Of a DNA stretch of 24,138 bases, positions 20,990-24,138 are shown in pieces. The stretch spans positions 2,172-26,309 of the forward strand of contig UZAE01013117.1 in NCBI GenBank assembly GCA_900617975.1, read 5' to 3'. The notes beneath the pieces are model-generated. The model was not told the origin of the DNA. It did not search any database and saw only the letters and a program-made list of their open reading frames with translations. The stretch's first letter is position 1. Every line of letters begins with the position of its first letter. Origin of the DNA: Rodentolepis nana (Eukaryota > Platyhelminthes > Cestoda > Cyclophyllidea > Hymenolepididae). The position numbers and the translations under genes were made by a program.

Positions 20990-21349
20990 GGGGTGTGCAA
21001 TAGACTTACCTTCACGTGGTGTACCCTGGGCAACGTATACTCATACGGCAAAAAAGTCTATTAATTGGCAGTTGAATTCTGACTTCAAACTACCAAGTCC
21101 CCACCGCATTTTATATTCGACTAATTCCATAGTACTCACCTTTTTTTCTATCTTTCTGTCTGTCTGTCTCTTTTTCGTCTGTGAATCATTATTCTGTCCC
21201 CCCTCTCGACTTTTTGCCACTTTGGTGTTCCTCTTCCTTTTCTCGACTTACTCTCGACTTTTTGCCACTTTGGTGTTCCTCTTCCTTTCTGTAAAGGACG
21301 AAGTCGACTAAAGGGCTAATGATACCTATCGTAACGCCTGCCATTTGAA
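20990..21349 (+). mobile_element. Retroposon-like element, copy 2
   Basis: Same orientation as 5394-5708 and matching it at both ends (start ggggtgtgcaatagactta, end cgcctgccatttga). It is about 45 bp longer, mostly because of an internal tandem duplication: a 38-bp segment at 21203-21240 recurs at 21251-21288. I see no clear target duplication, so this copy is either older or was moved with its surroundings. It lies between the tail-to-tail C and D units. Confidence 0.82.
21203..21288 (+). repeat. 48-bp period tandem duplication inside copy 2
   Basis: A 38-bp segment beginning ctctcgactttttgccac occurs twice, 48 bp apart, without visible differences. It is absent from copy 1, so it arose after the two copies separated. 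Confidence 0.85.
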
Positions 21350-21980
21350 TTAAATAAATATTTACTAGTAGAGAGAATAAATGGGGGAGGGGGTTTTGGG
21401 GATCGATAGGAGGAGACTTGTCTATAATAGGATAGATTGGTTCCGGCTTAGGATTGTGACCTTCTTATTGTAATATGATGCCATGTGTAGTTGTGCGTAC
21501 AAATAGATACTCACCTCACACCACGTGGCCTTTCTCCGTTGACCCAAGTAATGTGATAGCTTCCACCTGCGCACCCTAGCCTGTTAGTCCTCTATTTACT
21601 TCACCCTTGGCACGTGAAAGCCCGGTGAGTTGTTATATACATGGTCTTTTGAAATTCATGGCATTCGAGTTCAGATTCAATTGGCAGACAAGCCTAAGTT
21701 ATTCCGACTTCGTGAATAATGTGTCTGAGCGAGGAGCTGAAAGTATACGCTTGAAAATGGGAAGAGGATAGTGGCTGTCGTTATCAGCTACCAGAGCATC
21801 ATTAGTAGTATTTGCTCATGAACAAACAAACGCTAATTTCTTTTCCGTCAAGCTCAATTGGTGTGGCCCAGGTAAGTTAAGATACCGCTTGTTGGACACC
21901 AACTCTTATATCAACTTTCAACAACTGGACCTCCACATTTGAGTTAAGGGTGAAGGAGAAGAAAGAAAGGGATTTTGCAT
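21350..21980. other. Junction sequence between units C and D
   Basis: Not clearly part of either unit. It includes a G-rich stretch (21384-21400) and a region at about 21440-21640 that looks less AT-rich than its neighbours and could be another repeat. No second copy exists in the window to prove this. No gene supported. Confidence 0.4.
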
Positions 21981-21982
21981 AC

Positions 21983-22103
21983 CATTTCAGGTACGGGCTT
22001 GCCTTCATTCATAGCCTCCATGACCATCTCGGTCGTCACTGAGATCTGTAGACAATCGTGTGGACGTGTGCTCTTCAACTTCAATGCTTCCGATATTGCT
22101 TTC
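21983..22103 (-). pseudogene. Coding-like segment in the D spacer, doubtful
   Basis: On the minus strand an acceptor-like gagacag is followed by about 40 open codons (with HDCLQISVTTEMVMEAMNEG) and a donor-like gtatgc. It sits where the A-B spacer has a coding-like stretch on + at 17512-17614. The B-C counterpart is broken by stops. Possibly a decayed exon carried by the unit, possibly chance. Confidence 0.15.
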
Positions 22104-22109
22104 CTGTCT

Positions 22110-23498
22110 CAAAATTGGCTTAGTCACTTTGGCACTATTTCTCCGCATGTTACTCTATAACTTTATAATATCCTTCTTCTCCAACCCATTAGGTCTTAAT
22201 TTTGTCACCAGGGTGATAGAAGTCCATGGAGACCTAGAGAGCCCAGGTGAGACACACTATCTTGCCAACTACTTCACTTGAGAGCCAAGTTCGTTTCCCT
22301 ACTTCAAGGCGTCAACAGAATCCTCTCGTACAAAATTGTCCGTCGGTTTCTTCCTTAGACAGCCCAACAATCTCCATCTTCTTCTTCCGATCATTGTGAA
22401 GTTGAAGGTAGTATCTACCTCTAAAGTCGCTTTCTTCTCATCAAACATCATACTTACACACTGTCGTCAATAAGAATTTCCGTCTTCATACCAGCACCGG
22501 ACTACACTCGCAAATTACAAATATGATTTCCTCAAAGACACTCTTTCCAATAATTTATTTCATTTCTAACCATATGTGATTGATTTTGTGCGTTCTGGCT
22601 TTAAAATGCCTTTCTATCTCATGCTCTTTCGCTTCCACACAGATCACTCTCATTCAATTCTCTCCATAAAATCCACTACAACATTGAAACCCATTCTCTT
22701 TCAACTTGATCTCCTTTATCTCCACCAGCTATATAACTTACGGTCTTTATTTCATTTCAAGAATCGCATCTTAATCAGTTTGCGAAAGAAATCCCCATAT
22801 GATTAACGCAATGTTGTAAATATCGCCTGTCAATTGTGGTGCCTGAAAGTCGCCTTGACGATGCACAAGTGATGTAAATATTGCCACCATCTAGAACTAG
22901 ATTCTGTCCACTTTTGAATATTTCATTTCACTTCATTTATCCACAGCACGTTACCTTAAGTGTTTGCTTAGCCTTATGTCTTTGGAAGAGTGATTGCTTT
23001 CGTAGTCCTCATACATCTTTGTAACGATTGTATTCTCTTCCTTCTAGTCACTTAGAAAATTGTCATTGTGACATTAGTGGTATTCCACGAGGCATTGCAG
23101 TAGTCTTGCAATAAGCCCTCTTTTAGGAAGCCACTGTCAATCGGGTTAGAGTTCGTAGAAAATTTGGCGGATTAGTGAGAGAGTGATAAAGGAGAGGGCA
23201 GTGGTCATTAGGTAAGGCAAGAGAAGTACTTGTCTCCATGATACATGTGAGTTGGGAGTGGAGGTGGTCGACTAGCAAGTTGACCGCCAGCTCTCACCTT
23301 TCACGCTCATTATGCACCTTGAGACTTAGGTACATTTACTCTGTTCTCTTTACGCCCTTTAGCCATATTGTGACTGTGACTTGTACAAACAGAAATGCCA
23401 TCATAAGAGATGGCTTCGCACCTTATCGATTTAGAATTTAAATACTTGCTGACATCTAATTCAGTGAAGAAGCAGTACTTATGATAAAATACCACAAC
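22110..23498. other. 3' flank of gene D
   Basis: No gene supported. Short open frames (22576-22806 and 23238-23441 on +, 23310-23495 on -) have no recognisable domain and lie in sequence homologous to the other non-coding spacers. Confidence 0.55.
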
Positions 23499-23504
23499 TT
23501 TATT
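23499..23504 (-). terminator. Candidate poly(A) signal of gene D
   Basis: AATAAA on the minus strand about 145 nt after the stop codon. Confidence 0.5.
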
Positions 23505-23648
23505 AATGAATTTAAGGATTCAGGCATTCTTCCTATCATTAACTCTTTAATTCAGTCATTTGAGGATTGTGCAGGAGTAATTAAAATGTGTGTTTAGATT
23601 TTTGAGGGAAAATGTGGGTAGTTATGGTTATGTTCTGGTGGGAGGATG

Positions 23649-23942
23649 TTAGTGGAAGTCCTCACTTCGATGAGAGCGAGAAGCTCTTTGGAAGCGCATC
23701 TGGCAGTATATGAAGCAGTAGATATTAATTTTGCAAGTCTCTACACACTCACCGTAGGTGCGGGTATGTGTTGGGAAGCGTGTGGGCATTTTGCATTCGG
23801 GGAGATAAGGTTTCTCGCAACATGTGTAAGTGGGATAATATTGTTGGTTAATGTTTTCATTTTGGAGGTAGTGTGGGTAATATGCTGAGACGGTAAGTGT
23901 GAGAGACAGAAGAGTGAAGACAAACAGGCAATTGCTAGACAT
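23649..23942 (-). CDS. Secreted Cys-rich protein D (97 aa)
   Basis: Inverted family member of the C subtype. Signal peptide residues 1-20 (MSSNCLFVFTLLSLTLTVSA). The Tyr-rich mature N-terminus differs from C at one position in the first 20 (NENI for NENV). CC, PECKMP, PTH and CVETCKINIYCFIYC are as in C. The C-terminus differs: after CQMRF it reads QRASRSHRSEDFH instead of the C ending. Seven mature cysteines. The start is the ATG after gaaaataaag; the open frame runs on to 23987 but has no family support there. The first codons are closer to A than to C, and the 3' end (gaggacttccactaacatcc) matches sequence just after the stop of A. The gene therefore looks mosaic. The gene appears intact, with its own TATA box and promoter box. 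Confidence 0.83.
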   Translation of the reverse strand: MSSNCLFVFTLLSLTLTVSAYYPHYLQNENINQQYYPTYTCCEKPYLPECKMPTRFPTHTRTYGECVETCKINIYCFIYCQMRFQRASRSHRSEDFH

Positions 23943-23987
23943 CTTTATTTTCCTTCGTTTCACTACCTCTCTATCCCCAACAAACAC

Positions 23988-24038
23988 CTTATATATCCAC
24001 GAATTCAGTGTTGTGACATCATTAAACGACTTCGTTAC
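23988..24038 (-). promoter_or_regulatory. Promoter of Cys-rich gene D: conserved box plus TATA
   Basis: TATATAAG at 23988-23995, 46 nt before the ATG, preceded by the shared box at 23996-24038 (gtcgtttaatgatgtcacaa, then cactgaattcgtgg). The box and the next 70 bp upstream are nearly those of gene A, including gtggaaagtgcacaat. Confidence 0.75.
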
Positions 24039-24138
24039 ATTAGGCTAATATTCAACTGTTTCATCATCCATCCCAACTGCGTACTTCATTGTGCACTTTC
24101 CACAACTCTTGTCCAACGGTTTCTACTTTCCCATCTAA

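Larger units (their letters stand above)
21980..24138 (-). repeat. Duplicated unit D, inverted, reaching the right edge
   Basis: Read on the minus strand, it carries promoter, gene D and more than 1.6 kb of 3' flank. The flank aligns with those of A (caccacaattga, then cgcaaactgatt near 22775-22845), of C (see unit C) and of the B-C spacer (gaaatagtgccaaa near 22128-22141). The left boundary is approximate and the right one is beyond the window. Confidence 0.72.

Noticed and set aside
1..24138. tRNA genes, rRNA, CRISPR arrays, spliced-leader RNA gene
   Set aside because: No tRNA B-box with cloverleaf, no regularly spaced repeats with unique spacers, and no leader-like sequence with an Sm site was found by eye.

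Overview
The window is nuclear DNA from an animal, AT-rich, with spliced genes, TATA boxes about 50 nt before start codons and AATAAA signals after stop codons. The one long spliced gene (NOG2) has five introns of 34-41 nt and three of 63-73 nt. From memory, these two size classes are typical of parasitic flatworms, tapeworms in particular. A tapeworm with an AT-rich genome (hymenolepidid-like) is my best guess, but it is inferred, not proven. Most long intervals hold no gene I can support.

Layout. 1-2250: a minus-strand gene for a secreted Cys/Pro-repeat protein (665-1645) between homopolymeric C tracts. 2250-8600: mostly non-coding, with a 131-bp dispersed repeat (4529-4659), a 315-bp retroposon-like insertion flanked by a perfect 13-bp duplication (5381-5721) and an AC microsatellite. 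8641-8823: TMA7, a small translation-machinery-associated protein. 10414-13991: NOG2/GNL2, the circularly permuted ribosome-assembly GTPase, on the minus strand and resolved to 11 exons. 15458-15587: the inverted second copy of the 131-bp repeat. 15900-24138: an array of four paralogous genes for small secreted Cys-rich proteins. Genes A, B and C lie in tandem on +; gene D is inverted at the right edge.

The Cys-rich array is the most interesting part. All four genes share a promoter module (a box of about 42 bp plus a TATA box), a 20-residue signal peptide and the core C-x3-C-x5-C-x3-C. The duplicated units include the intergenic spacers, which are still recognisably homologous. Genes A and B encode 11 mature cysteines with a His-rich tract at opposite ends. 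C and D encode 7 cysteines and a Tyr-rich N-terminus. D looks mosaic: A-like promoter and 3' end, C-like body. A second copy of the retroposon (20990-21349) sits between the tail-to-tail C and D units.

Together the Cys/Pro-repeat protein and the Cys/His/Tyr-rich family look like secreted, cross-linkable structural proteins such as egg envelope or embryophore components. That role is inferred from composition and context only. TMA7 and NOG2 are ordinary housekeeping genes.
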